From positions 186,001 to 250,000 of the forward strand of contig NZ_LNCI01000002.1 of the NCBI RefSeq assembly GCF_001509585.1: a stretch of DNA of 64,000 nt. The letters are read 5' to 3'. The translations under genes were made by a program, and so were the position numbers. This document shows, piece after piece, positions 45,409 to 53,925 of the stretch; positions within the stretch are counted from its first letter, which is position 1, and each line of letters begins with the position of its first letter. This DNA is from Tropicimonas marinistellae. GTDB lineage: Bacteria > Pseudomonadota > Alphaproteobacteria > Rhodobacterales > Rhodobacteraceae. The notes below the pieces were generated by a model that saw only the letters and a list, made by a program, of their open reading frames with translations, made no database searches and had not been told where the DNA came from.

Positions 45409-45829
45409 AGTGAGACGACCTGCCGAATTTGATGACATGCTCAACGAGCTACGGGAGGGAGGATTTTTTTCGACCTACAAGGATGTTTTGGTTTTCGCAG
45501 CCGCTCTCGGTTTTCGACGTGGCAATCGAAAAGAGTTTAAGAAGAGCTCTGAGCCAATTGATCTCGAGATTTTTCGAGGTGATTTCGATCGAACGGTTAT
45601 GAGCATTTTGGCAATCGAGGAATCGGGCGATCCGAAGATGATTGCACCTTCCAACGAGGTTGCGAGGGTTTTGTGTTTCGAGGAGTACGCAAATGGCGGC
45701 TTGGAGATCATGAAACGCGAGATTTGGGATGGCAAGCAAGACTGGCGCGAAGGCCTGCTGGCACTCGTCCAGCGAGAGGAGGATGAACATACGATGCTTG
45801 ATGACATTACAGAGTTGGCAAATTTTTAG
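45398..45829 (+). CDS. Dnd system-associated small protein (dnd_assoc_4-like)
   Basis: This ~143-residue protein contains RRPAEFDDMLNELREGGFF, TYKDVLVFAAALGFRRGN and a C-terminal EEYANGGLEIMKRE. This pattern I remember from the family called dnd system-associated protein 4. The start is a TTG at 45398 that follows a strong GAGGAGGGG site and overlaps the end of the DndD-like gene; a GTG at 45410 is also possible. It is the last gene of the AT-rich operon. Its presence is the best evidence that the operon belongs to the phosphorothioation world. Its biochemical role is unknown. Confidence 0.68.
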   Translation: MAARVRRPAEFDDMLNELREGGFFSTYKDVLVFAAALGFRRGNRKEFKKSSEPIDLEIFRGDFDRTVMSILAIEESGDPKMIAPSNEVARVLCFEEYANGGLEIMKREIWDGKQDWREGLLALVQREEDEHTMLDDITELANF

Positions 45830-46014
45830 AGGGGTACTTGTTGCTTACCTTCGCCTGTGGATGAAAGTGAACATGTGCAGCCGGCTGTATTCATAGTATC
45901 CGATGCTGCAGGCGCACTAAATCTTTTGATGATTCCTGTATAATCCACGTAGAGCCGTTAGGTTGCCGAATAACCTTTTTGACAATATTTAATTCAATAC
46001 CTTAGGCGGAGAAC

Positions 46015-46046
46015 GTTCGATTTCGGTCCTGTCCCCTCCGCCACCA
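46015..46046 (+). repeat. Degenerate tRNA-Ser 3'-end-like sequence, candidate attR
   Basis: GTTCGA followed by CCTGTCCCCTCCGCCACCA resembles the T arm, acceptor strand and CCA of the tRNA-Ser at 13.4 kb (GTTCGA...CCTGTCTCTCCGCCA), with a four-base insertion, one further gap and substitutions. The preceding TAGGCGG also recalls the variable arm. A terminator lies 23 bases downstream, as expected behind a tRNA gene. It cannot form a complete tRNA. Confidence 0.4.
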
Positions 46047-46068
46047 ACCATTCGCGAACCCGTGATGA

Positions 46069-46090
46069 GGTCCCCAGCGGGGCCTTTTTT
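46069..46090 (+). terminator. Rho-independent terminator behind the tRNA-like remnant
   Basis: GG(T)CCCC and GGGGCC pair around an AGC loop with one bulged T, followed directly by six T residues, then CTTTTT. No complete gene ends here, so it may once have served the tRNA-like sequence at 46.0 kb. Confidence 0.6.
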
Positions 46091-46392
46091 CTTTTTGGTT
46101 CAATAGGGTTTAGCAAGGCTGCACGACTTTCAAAGACTGGCAGTCCGGCTGAAATCGGTCTCTGAACGCCCCGGGGCTCTTTCCATCCGCCCCGTATCCA
46201 GATTGAGACGGATTCGAAACTGGATTTCTTTTCAGACACTTGGCGAGAATGGACTGCGCCGCAGTTGAGGTGATTTCGACTGCCATCGGTGCGAACAGAG
46301 ACACCCAAAGGCGGCGTGACTGTGCACGCTGACGCAAAAGGCCGCGAAAAGTCTTTGATGACAAAGAGACTTTCCGCTCATAGCCTGGCGGC

Positions 46393-47229
46393 ATGTCGAA
46401 TGGGCCCTGGACAGACAAAGAAAACGACCTGATCGTCACGGATTACTTTGCGATGCTCGTCGATGACATCGCTGGGCACCGCTATAACAAGGCCGAGCAC
46501 CGGCGGGCGCTTCTGCCATTGCTGCACGATCGGTCCGAGGGATCGGTCGAGTTCAAGCATCAGAACATCAGCGCAGTGCTCAAAGGGCTCGGGGAAAACT
46601 GGATCCTCGGCTACAAGCCAGCGTTCAATTTTCAGATGACGCTGGTGGATGCCGTGGCGCGGTGGCTGGCGCTGAACCCCTCCTGGCTCGATCGTACGAA
46701 ACCTACAGCCAATGCAGGGGTTCTTCGCGAGGCGGTACCGATATGGATTGGCCCGCCGCCAACCTTGTCCAATCAACCGCCGCCGCAGGAACTGGAGCAG
46801 ATGCTGCACATCGCGCGCAAGTTCAATGTGGCGGAGCGAGATGAAAGGAACATGGCGCTTGGGCGCGAAGGCGAAGAACGAGTCTTGCAGCACGAGCGCA
46901 GCGCTTTGAGATCGGCAGGACGCGCTGATCTGGCACGCAAGGTGCGCTGGGTGTCCGAGGAAGATGGTGACGGCGCGGGCTACGATATTGCGAGCTTCGC
47001 GCTGGATGGCAGGTCCCGTCTTATCGAAGTAAAAACCACGAATGGCTGGGAGCGGACTCCATTCCACATATCGCGCAATGAGTTGGCAGTCGCGAACGAA
47101 CGGCGCTCAGAATGGTGCCTGTTCAGGCTGTGGAATTTCGCACGTGAGCCAAAAGCGTTTGAGCTCCATCCGCCGCTAGATGCGCATGTCTCGCTGACGG
47201 CTACTTCGTTTCAGGCGAGCTTTCATTGA
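46393..47229 (+). CDS. DUF3883 domain-containing protein
   Basis: The C-terminal ~110 residues of this 278-residue protein match DUF3883, a domain seen in restriction and defence proteins and resembling PD-(D/E)XK nucleases: GYDIASFALDGRSRLIEVKTTNG, then TPFHISRNELAVA. The glutamate and lysine of IEVKT would be the catalytic pair. The N-terminal ~120 residues (DLIVTDYFAMLVDDIAG ... RALLPLL ... FKHQNISAVLKGLG) are a conserved companion region I have seen on such proteins. It lies between the island end and the IS6 element. A stand-alone defence or DNA-repair nuclease is plausible. Confidence 0.78.
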   Translation: MSNGPWTDKENDLIVTDYFAMLVDDIAGHRYNKAEHRRALLPLLHDRSEGSVEFKHQNISAVLKGLGENWILGYKPAFNFQMTLVDAVARWLALNPSWLDRTKPTANAGVLREAVPIWIGPPPTLSNQPPPQELEQMLHIARKFNVAERDERNMALGREGEERVLQHERSALRSAGRADLARKVRWVSEEDGDGAGYDIASFALDGRSRLIEVKTTNGWERTPFHISRNELAVANERRSEWCLFRLWNFAREPKAFELHPPLDAHVSLTATSFQASFH

Positions 47230-47311
47230 AGCTCAGCGGAAAGCGCGCGTCGATTGCTCGTGCCACGGCGACGTCTGGAGAACTTGGATTGCTACGGGGT
47301 AGGCTGCTTAC

Positions 47312-48010
47312 ATGCGTCCCGGCATGGCGAGAGGCGACCTGTTCAAGTACTTTAGGACTAGCCGAGAATGCATCCGCGTCGCGGTGATGATGTATGTGCG
47401 GTTTCCACGTTCGCTACGGAACGTTGAAGACGTGCTGCACGAATGCGGCATCGATGTCAGCCATGAGGCGGTGCGATTTTGGTGGCACCGTTTCGGCCCA
47501 ATGTTCGCGGCCGAGAGCCGCCAGAAACGCGCCGAGCGGTTACGCTCCAGGCCACAATGGCGATGGCATTTGGACGGGATGTTCGTGAGGATCAGTGGGG
47601 AACGCCACTACCTTTGGCGGGCGGTCGATCACGAAGGCGAGGTTCTCGAAAATCCCGTGACGAAGACGCGCGACCGGAAGGCGGCATTGAAATTCATACG
47701 AAAACCAAAGAAGCGCTGCGGCCGACCGGAAGTCATCGAGACCGACCGGCTCCGAACCTATGGTACCGCGGCGAGGGAAATCGGCGCCGTAGATCAGCAG
47801 GAAACGGGCCGCTGGCTCAGCAGTCGGGCAGAGAATTCGCACCTGCCATTCCGACGACGAGAGAGGGCAATGCAGCGCTTTCAGCGAATGCGAAGATTGC
47901 AAATGTTTGCCGCCGTCCACACCTCAGTCTTCAACTACTTCAATTCGGAGTGCGGCCTCTCCACCAGAGCCAACTCTGAAAAAATCCGTGCCGCCGCTCT
48001 CGCCGGGTAG
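47312..48010 (+). mobile_element. IS6-family transposase
   Basis: This 232-residue DDE transposase of the IS6 (IS26-like) family has MMYVRFPRSLRNVEDVL, HEAVRFWWHRFGP, the first aspartate in WHLDGMF, the second in VIETDRLRTYG, and the final glutamate in PFRRRERAMQRF. The frame ends in TAG (48008-48010), where relatives have a tryptophan codon (ALAEWRG), so the last ~7 residues may be missing; following codons still read RGLGAL. About 155 bases downstream, GCGATCTGACAC matches GTGATCTGACAC behind the IS6 remnant at 62.9 kb and may be the right end. I could not find the left inverted repeat. Confidence 0.85.
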
Positions 48011-48188
48011 CGTGGTCTTGGCGCTTTGTAAGGGGCAGGGCTATTGTCCGACCTGAGACCGGTTCGAATTCGTATCGCAGCACCAACTTGGAATATGCGC
48101 GATTGCGCGGGTTCTTTCGCCGGGAGTGTTCGGGAATCCATGAACCGGTGTTCGGAGCCGGGTGCGATCTGACACTACCGCGACTTTC

Positions 48189-49124
48189 CTAGAGCACGCT
48201 CAGCAGATTCTTGAGTCTGCTCCGGCACCTGTCCGCGACGAAGTCGATGAAGAGCCGCACCTTGGGATCCTGAAATCGGCGGTGCGGATAGAGGCACCCG
48301 AGTGTCGATGCCACAGGTCGGTTGTTGGGGAGCACTTCGACCAGTGCGCCCGACGCGAGATGGTCCGCCACGTCGAATAGTGGCTTGTTGGCAATGCCGC
48401 GACTGGCAAGCGCCCAATCGGTCAGTACATCGCCATCGTCCGCGTCGTAGCGACCGCGAACTGAGACGTTTTGCGAACCATCCGGGGTTTTCAGGGTCCA
48501 GAAGTACTCCGGAGAGCGCGGAAAACGGAGGAGCAGGCAGTTGTGGTCCTGATCAATCAGGTCGTCGGGTGTATCCGGCATCCCGCGCGCTTCCAGATAG
48601 TCCGGAGCGGCACAGAGCACACGTTCGCATTCCAAGATGTTGCGCAGTTTGAGGGTCGAATCCTTCAGGGCGCCGAGGTGGAAAGCAACGTCGAGCCCGT
48701 CCTCCAGCATATCGACCTTTCTGTCCGAGAGACGCAGTCGGACGGTCACATCAGGGTAGGCATCGGTGAATTCGGGGACCAGCGGCGCCACGATGCGCCG
48801 CCCGAGACCGAGCGGTGCCAGGACCCGTACTGTGCCGCGTGGCGCTCCGGATATCCCGGCCACCGCAGCCTCTGCATCCTCCAGCGCAGCGACGACCTTG
48901 ATGGCATGGTCGTAGAAGACCTGCCCCGCCTCTGTCGGTGTCAGGGTACGAGTTGTGCGGTTGAGCAGGCGCACTCCGAGCCGGGATTCCAACTCCTTGA
49001 TCCGTTTGCTGGCCACCGCCGGGGTCAGACGCAGATCGCGCCCGCCTGATGTGATGCTGCCCAACTCGACCACGCGCGCAAAGACCTTAAGGCTTTCAAG
49101 GTACTGCAACCGACCCGCTCCCAT
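48189..49124 (-). CDS. LysR family transcriptional regulator, divergent from xdhABC
   Basis: This 311-residue LysR-type regulator has an N-terminal winged helix (LESLKVFARVVELGSITSGG, then TPAVASKRIKELESRLGVRLLNRTT) and a two-lobed periplasmic-binding-like effector domain (PRGTVRVLAPLGLGRRI to the C-terminus). The ATG at 49124 opens the conserved N-terminus; the much longer frame upstream runs antisense into xdhA and is rejected. It is 108 bases from the divergent xdhA start, so purine-dependent control of xdhABC is likely. The co-inducer is unknown. Confidence 0.9.
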   Translation of the reverse strand: MGAGRLQYLESLKVFARVVELGSITSGGRDLRLTPAVASKRIKELESRLGVRLLNRTTRTLTPTEAGQVFYDHAIKVVAALEDAEAAVAGISGAPRGTVRVLAPLGLGRRIVAPLVPEFTDAYPDVTVRLRLSDRKVDMLEDGLDVAFHLGALKDSTLKLRNILECERVLCAAPDYLEARGMPDTPDDLIDQDHNCLLLRFPRSPEYFWTLKTPDGSQNVSVRGRYDADDGDVLTDWALASRGIANKPLFDVADHLASGALVEVLPNNRPVASTLGCLYPHRRFQDPKVRLFIDFVADRCRSRLKNLLSVL

Positions 49125-49168
49125 TTTCAACGATCCGTTGAAATAACTTATCCAATCCGCTGTCTTTG

Positions 49169-49197
49169 TTGAAGACGGACGCTCGTCTAGCGTCAAC
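49169..49197. promoter_or_regulatory. Candidate LysR operator between regulator and xdhA
   Basis: The dyad GACGCT-CGTCT-AGCGTC (49178-49194), with outer GTTGA/TCAAC arms (49169-49173 and 49193-49197), lies in the only gap between the divergent LysR and xdhA genes, about 36 bases before the xdhA start. LysR proteins bind such interrupted palindromes. Confidence 0.45.
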
Positions 49198-49232
49198 GGC
49201 GTTTGGAATCGTCGGTAACGGAAAGGGAAGCC

Positions 49233-50687
49233 ATGCAAACCCGCAGCGAAATTCGTTTCCTCCTGAACGAACGACAGGTGTCTCTTTCCGACGTCGAAAG
49301 TGACTCGACGCTTCTGGACTTTCTGCGGATCGACCAACGCCTGACCGGAACCAAAGAAGGATGCGCGGAGGGGGACTGCGGCGCCTGCACCGTACTTGTC
49401 GGGCGGCTTCATGGCGGTGAGCTCCGCTACGAAACCGTCAACGCCTGTATTCGTTTCCTGGCGTCCCTGGATGGCTGCCACGTTGTTACCATCGAGCATT
49501 TGCGTGGACCGAAGGGCGCGCTGCATCCGGTCCAGCGAGCCATGGTGGATTTCCACGGCAGCCAGTGCGGTTTCTGCACGCCGGGTTTTGTCATGTCGCT
49601 CTACGCGCTCTGGATGCAGACCCCGCGCCCGAGCGTCGAACAGGTCGAGACGACCGTACAGGGCAACCTGTGCCGCTGCACCGGCTACGAACCCATTGTG
49701 CGCGCGGCGATGTCGGTGTCTGACTACGGCACGCCGACGGGCGATTTTCTCGAGGACCTGCGGGATACAACGGCGCGACGGTTAACCGCGTTGCGAGACG
49801 GCGTGCGGGTCGATCTGGACACTGGCAACAGCAGGTCGATCCTGCCAGCCGATGCCGCCGATCTTGCCGCCGTACTTGCCGAGGTGCCGGATGCAACGAT
49901 CATTGCGGGCGCGACCGACGTTGGCCTCTGGGTCACGAAGTTCCTGCGTCGTTTCTCCCCGGCGGTATTCATCGGTCATCTCGATGAACTGAAAGAAATC
50001 GTACTCACCGAGGACACCTTGGTCCTTGGCGCAGGTGTGACGTATTCCGAGGCTCAGGACGCGATTTCCGAGGCATTCCCCCACCTGTCCGCATTCTGGG
50101 ACAGGATTGCCGGCTGGCAGGTGCGCAATATGGGCACGGTCGGCGGCAACATCGCAAACGGCTCTCCCATAGGAGACACTCCGCCGGTGCTGATCGCCTT
50201 GGGGGCCGAGATAACGCTGCGAAGCCGCGATGGTCAGCGCCGGTTGCCCTTGGAAGACTACTTCGTTGATTACGGCAAGCAGGACCTTCGGCCGGGGGAG
50301 TTCCTGGAGTCGATCCGCGTGCCACGGAACGCAGGGAAGCTACATGGCGCCTACAAGATATCAAAGCGTCGGGACGAGGATATTTCCTCGGCCTGTGTCG
50401 GCTTCAATATCTCGGTCGAGGATGGGGTCGTCACCTCTGCCCGCATTGCCTTCGGCGGGATGGCGGCCACGCCAAAACGTGCATTCAACGCCGAAGCCGC
50501 GTTGGTCGGTCAACCCTGGTGCGAAGCGAGCCTGCAGCACGCCGCCTCACGTCTGCCGGAGGATTTCACTCCGATCACCGACATGCGCGCCTCCGCCGAT
50601 TACCGGATGAAGGTCGCACAGAACCTGTTTCGCCGATTCTATCGCGACAATGTCAGCGCGCCGGTCTCCGGCCGCAAGACGGCCTGA
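49233..50687 (+). CDS. xdhA: Xanthine dehydrogenase small subunit (FeS/FAD)
   Basis: This 484-residue subunit carries two 2Fe-2S clusters and FAD for oxidation of hypoxanthine and xanthine to urate. The ferredoxin motif is GCAEGDCGACTV (C44, C49, C52), the second cluster is in CGFCTPGFVMS and LCRCTGYEP, and the FAD domain has IIAGATDVGLWV and MGTVGGNIANGSPIGD. The ATG at 49233 follows AAAGGGA. Six further genes on this strand up to 57.9 kb include xdhB, xdhC, a purine permease and guanine deaminase. Control by the divergent LysR protein is expected. Confidence 0.93.
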   Translation: MQTRSEIRFLLNERQVSLSDVESDSTLLDFLRIDQRLTGTKEGCAEGDCGACTVLVGRLHGGELRYETVNACIRFLASLDGCHVVTIEHLRGPKGALHPVQRAMVDFHGSQCGFCTPGFVMSLYALWMQTPRPSVEQVETTVQGNLCRCTGYEPIVRAAMSVSDYGTPTGDFLEDLRDTTARRLTALRDGVRVDLDTGNSRSILPADAADLAAVLAEVPDATIIAGATDVGLWVTKFLRRFSPAVFIGHLDELKEIVLTEDTLVLGAGVTYSEAQDAISEAFPHLSAFWDRIAGWQVRNMGTVGGNIANGSPIGDTPPVLIALGAEITLRSRDGQRRLPLEDYFVDYGKQDLRPGEFLESIRVPRNAGKLHGAYKISKRRDEDISSACVGFNISVEDGVVTSARIAFGGMAATPKRAFNAEAALVGQPWCEASLQHAASRLPEDFTPITDMRASADYRMKVAQNLFRRFYRDNVSAPVSGRKTA

Positions 50688-50701
50688 GGAGGAGAGTGCA
50701 G

Positions 50702-53023
50702 ATGCGCGATACCGTGACGATCCAAGGCGCTGCCCACACCGATTTGCGCCACGACTCCGCCGTCAAGCATGTGACCGGACGTGCCGACTATTGTGACGAC
50801 ATTGCCGAGCCTGCGGGCACGCTGCACGCATATCTCGGGACATCCGAGTTTGCCCACGGGCGCATCAAGGCACTTGACCTCGCTGCGGTTCGGGCCGCGC
50901 CTGGTGTTGTGGACGTTCTGACCGCGGCCGACCTTCCCGGCGTCAACGATGTCAGCCCGACGGGTTTGCACGACGAGCCGGTCCTTGCGACCGATCTTGT
51001 GCAATTCTGGGGGCAGCCGCTTTTTGCCGTGGTTGCCGAAAGCCGGGATGCCGCACGGCGCGCGGCCGCTCTTGCCAATGTCACATATGAGGCGCTGCCA
51101 CATGTGTCCGACACTGAAGGTGCAATGGAGGCAGGCTATCCGCATGTGACCAAACCGCTGAAGCTGGAGCGGGGCGATGTCGATGCGCATATCGGCAGCT
51201 CCGAGCACCGTATTTCCGGCCGGCTCAAGGTTGGTGGGCAGGACCACATGTACCTTGAGGGGCATATCGCCTTCGCGATCCCCGGCGAGGATGACGACGT
51301 GGTGATCCACTGCTCTACCCAGCATCCGAGCGAGGCACAGCACATGGTGGCCCACGTGCTCGGCGTGCCGTCGAATGCGGTTGTGGTGAATGTCCGCCGC
51401 ATGGGCGGGGGGTTCGGCGGCAAGGAAAGCCAGATGAACCTGTTCTGCGCGGTTGCAGCCGTGGCCGCCAAGCGCCTGAACCGCCCGGTCAAGATCCGCC
51501 CCGACCGCGATCAGGACATGACCTCGACCGGCAAGCGCCATGACTTCGTGATCGACTATGACGTCGCCTTTGATGGCGACGGGCGCATCCGGGCTCTCGA
51601 AGGCCAGTTCGCGGCGCGCTGCGGTTACTCGGCAGACCTCAGCGGCCCGGTGACGGACCGGGCGTTGTTCCACGCCGACAACGCCTATTTCTATCCCCAC
51701 GTCCGGCTGACGTCGCGACCGATGAAGACGAACACGGTCTCCAACACCGCCTTCCGCGGTTTCGGTGGTCCGCAGGGGGCTGTCGCGGCGGAGCGGATCA
51801 TTGAAGAGATTGCCTTTGCGCTGGGAAAAGACCCGCTGGAGATCCGCAAGCTCAACTTCTATGGCGGCGAGGGACGCAACCTCACGCCCTATCACCAGAC
51901 GGTCGAAGACAACGTTATCGCGCGGCTGGTAGACGAACTTGAGCGGAGCTCCGACTATCAGGCGCGACGCTCTGCGATCATCGCCCACAATGCGAGTTGC
52001 GACACGGTCCGAAAGGGCATCGCTCTGACACCGGTCAAGTTCGGTATCTCGTTTACCGCAACCTGGTACAATCAGGCCGGCTCGCTCATCCACATCTACA
52101 ATGACGGCTCGATCCACCTGAACCATGGCGGCACGGAAATGGGACAGGGGCTGAACACCAAGATCGCGCAGGTGGTGGCCAGCGAGTTGCAAGTCGATAT
52201 CGGCCGGATCAAGATCACCAAGACCACCACCGAAAAGGTGCCGAACACCTCGGCCACTGCCGCGTCCTCCGGGGCGGACCTCAACGGGATGGCCGCCAAG
52301 GATGCCTGCGATCAGCTCAAGGCACGTCTGGTCGCCTTTGCCTGCGATCGCTGGAACGTATCCGCCGAAGAGGTGCGCTTTGCCCCGAACGAGGTTCGGA
52401 TCGGCTCCGAGGTCATGCCGTTCGACGCTTTCATCGGAGAGGCCTATCGCGCCCGCGTCCAGCTCTCGGCGGCCGGTTTCTACAAGACTCCGAAGATACA
52501 CTGGGACCGTGACAGGGGCGTGGGCCGGCCCTTCTACTACTTCGCCTATGGCGCGGCGGTGTCCGAGGTCAGTATCGACACGCTGACCGGCGAGTATCGC
52601 GTTGAGCGTACCGACATCCTGCACGATGTCGGAAAGTCGCTGAATCCGATCCTCGACAAGGGGCAGGTCGAAGGCGCCTTCGTTCAGGGCATGGGCTGGC
52701 TGACCACCGAAGAGCTCTGGTGGGATGATCGCGGCTGCCTGCGTACGCATGCGCCTTCGACCTACAAGATCCCGCTTGCCTCGGACCGGCCGCGCATCTT
52801 CAACGTGGACCTTGCAGACTGGTCCGAGAACCGGGAGCTGACGATCAAACGGTCGAAGGCGGTGGGCGAGCCACCTTTCGTCCTTGGGGTTTCGGTGCTG
52901 GAGGCGCTGTCCATGGCTGTAGCCTCGGTCGCCGACTACCGCAAATGCCCGCGCCTTGAAGCTCCTGCCACGCCGGAACGCATCCTGATGGCGGTCGAAA
53001 GCCTGCAGGCCGGTGGGTCATGA
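50702..53023 (+). CDS. xdhB: Xanthine dehydrogenase large subunit (molybdopterin)
   Basis: This 773-residue molybdenum subunit binds the cofactor and the purine. Typical segments are GRADYCDDIAEPAGTLHAYL near the N-terminus, VRRMGGGFGGKESQ, TAFRGFGGPQG, and the late ASSGADLNGMAA and KAVGEPPFVLG with the active-site glutamate. The ATG at 50702 is preferred to earlier in-frame codons within xdhA because AGGAGGAG precedes it. Its stop overlaps the xdhC start (ATGA). Confidence 0.94.
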   Translation: MRDTVTIQGAAHTDLRHDSAVKHVTGRADYCDDIAEPAGTLHAYLGTSEFAHGRIKALDLAAVRAAPGVVDVLTAADLPGVNDVSPTGLHDEPVLATDLVQFWGQPLFAVVAESRDAARRAAALANVTYEALPHVSDTEGAMEAGYPHVTKPLKLERGDVDAHIGSSEHRISGRLKVGGQDHMYLEGHIAFAIPGEDDDVVIHCSTQHPSEAQHMVAHVLGVPSNAVVVNVRRMGGGFGGKESQMNLFCAVAAVAAKRLNRPVKIRPDRDQDMTSTGKRHDFVIDYDVAFDGDGRIRALEGQFAARCGYSADLSGPVTDRALFHADNAYFYPHVRLTSRPMKTNTVSNTAFRGFGGPQGAVAAERIIEEIAFALGKDPLEIRKLNFYGGEGRNLTPYHQTVEDNVIARLVDELERSSDYQARRSAIIAHNASCDTVRKGIALTPVKFGISFTATWYNQAGSLIHIYNDGSIHLNHGGTEMGQGLNTKIAQVVASELQVDIGRIKITKTTTEKVPNTSATAASSGADLNGMAAKDACDQLKARLVAFACDRWNVSAEEVRFAPNEVRIGSEVMPFDAFIGEAYRARVQLSAAGFYKTPKIHWDRDRGVGRPFYYFAYGAAVSEVSIDTLTGEYRVERTDILHDVGKSLNPILDKGQVEGAFVQGMGWLTTEELWWDDRGCLRTHAPSTYKIPLASDRPRIFNVDLADWSENRELTIKRSKAVGEPPFVLGVSVLEALSMAVASVADYRKCPRLEAPATPERILMAVESLQAGGS

Positions 53024-53850
53024 CAACGGATCCCTTCTCCAACCTATTGTCCGGCAATGCGCCGGTGATGCGCGTGGAACTCACGCGCGTCCGCGGATCC
53101 TCGCCGCGGGAAGCTGGGGCATTCATGCTCGTGGCGGAGGGAGCCATTGCCGGTACGATCGGCGGTGGACAGCTTGAATACATGGCCATCGACAAAGCTC
53201 GTGCGCTGCTCCGTTCCGGTGAGACCAACGGCCGTATGGACGTGCCGCTCGGACCGGAGATCGGCCAGTGTTGCGGGGGGAGGGTCGAGATATCGCTGAC
53301 GATGATGACCGAGGCGGATCGTGCGTGCGAGCGCAACGAGGCGCGCGCCCGGCACTCCGCTCTTCCGCATGTCTACGTGATGGGCGCCGGTCACGTGGGG
53401 CGGGCCCTTGCCGATCTGTTCCAGCACATGCCGGTGCGCTGCATTCTCGTCGACAGCCGGGCGGAAGAACTCGCGCTCGATACGGCGATGGTGGAACATC
53501 GCCTGAGTGTTCTGCCGGAAGCGGATGTGCGCGCCGCGCCGCCGGGCAGTGCCTTCGTGGTGCTCACCCACGATCACGCGCTGGATTTCCTTCTGACGGC
53601 CGAAGCACTCGGCCGTGGAGACGCGGCCTATGTCGGCATGATCGGCTCGGCCACGAAACGGGCGTCGTTCGAACGCTTCTGCCGCACGAACTGCGGCGGT
53701 GCGTCGACCGATGCCCTTATCTGCCCCATTGGGGCAAGCGGTAGCCGCGACAAGCGGCCGCCCGTGATCGCCGCGCTGGTTTCAGCCGAAGTGATCACGG
53801 CATTGACCTCTGAAACTGCCGCGGAGCGCCCGGAACGGGCAACGTCCTGA
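53020..53850 (+). CDS. xdhC: XdhC, molybdenum cofactor insertion/sulfuration chaperone
   Basis: This 276-residue protein binds molybdenum cofactor, promotes its sulfuration and inserts it into XdhB. The N-terminal XdhC/CoxI domain has VRGSSPREAGAFMLV and GTIGGGQLEY, followed by a QCCGG motif. The C-terminal Rossmann fold has VMGAGHVGRALADL and MIGSATKRASFERF. It is coupled to xdhB by ATGA. Confidence 0.92.
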   Translation: MTTDPFSNLLSGNAPVMRVELTRVRGSSPREAGAFMLVAEGAIAGTIGGGQLEYMAIDKARALLRSGETNGRMDVPLGPEIGQCCGGRVEISLTMMTEADRACERNEARARHSALPHVYVMGAGHVGRALADLFQHMPVRCILVDSRAEELALDTAMVEHRLSVLPEADVRAAPPGSAFVVLTHDHALDFLLTAEALGRGDAAYVGMIGSATKRASFERFCRTNCGGASTDALICPIGASGSRDKRPPVIAALVSAEVITALTSETAAERPERATS

Positions 53851-53925
53851 CGCGTTAGGGACGGGAACCGGGGATGGCTGCCGGGAGAGCGGCTGCATGT
53901 CCCCTGCTTTGGGAGGAGGTCCGCC

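Larger units (their letters stand above)
13499..46046. mobile_element. Putative tRNA-Ser-associated defence island
   Basis: Between the 3' end of tRNA-Ser and a degenerate serine-tRNA-like 3' sequence at 46.0 kb lie about 32.5 kb of accessory genes. They comprise an IS256 remnant, the RelA/SpoT operon, the dnd genes, a serine recombinase, an SbcCD-like pair, large helicases and a second DndD-like operon. Several segments, above all 37.3-46 kb, are visibly more AT-rich than the backbone. No tyrosine integrase is visible, and the right-hand repeat matches the tRNA end only imperfectly, so the boundaries and the single-event origin are inferred. The region may be a composite of several insertions. 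Confidence 0.45.
45830..46392. other. Island-end intergenic region
   Basis: About 560 bases without a convincing gene. A weak hairpin (AGGTT/AACCT, 45960-45976) followed by TTTTT may end the upstream operon. A degenerate serine-tRNA-like 3' sequence and a stronger terminator follow and are listed separately. The remaining ~300 bases up to the DUF3883 gene show nothing I can name. Confidence 0.5.

Noticed and set aside
45958-46046. Complete tRNA gene at the island's right end
   Set aside because: No acceptor 5' strand, D arm or anticodon arm can be folded; only the 3' part resembles a tRNA.
50639-52750. 703-codon minus-strand open frame opposite xdhB
   Set aside because: Antisense to a textbook molybdopterin subunit; no start site or domain of its own.
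53851-53925. Purine riboswitch upstream of the permease
   Set aside because: The 75-base gap has no purine-riboswitch three-way-junction pattern I can recognise and is mostly the ribosome binding site region.
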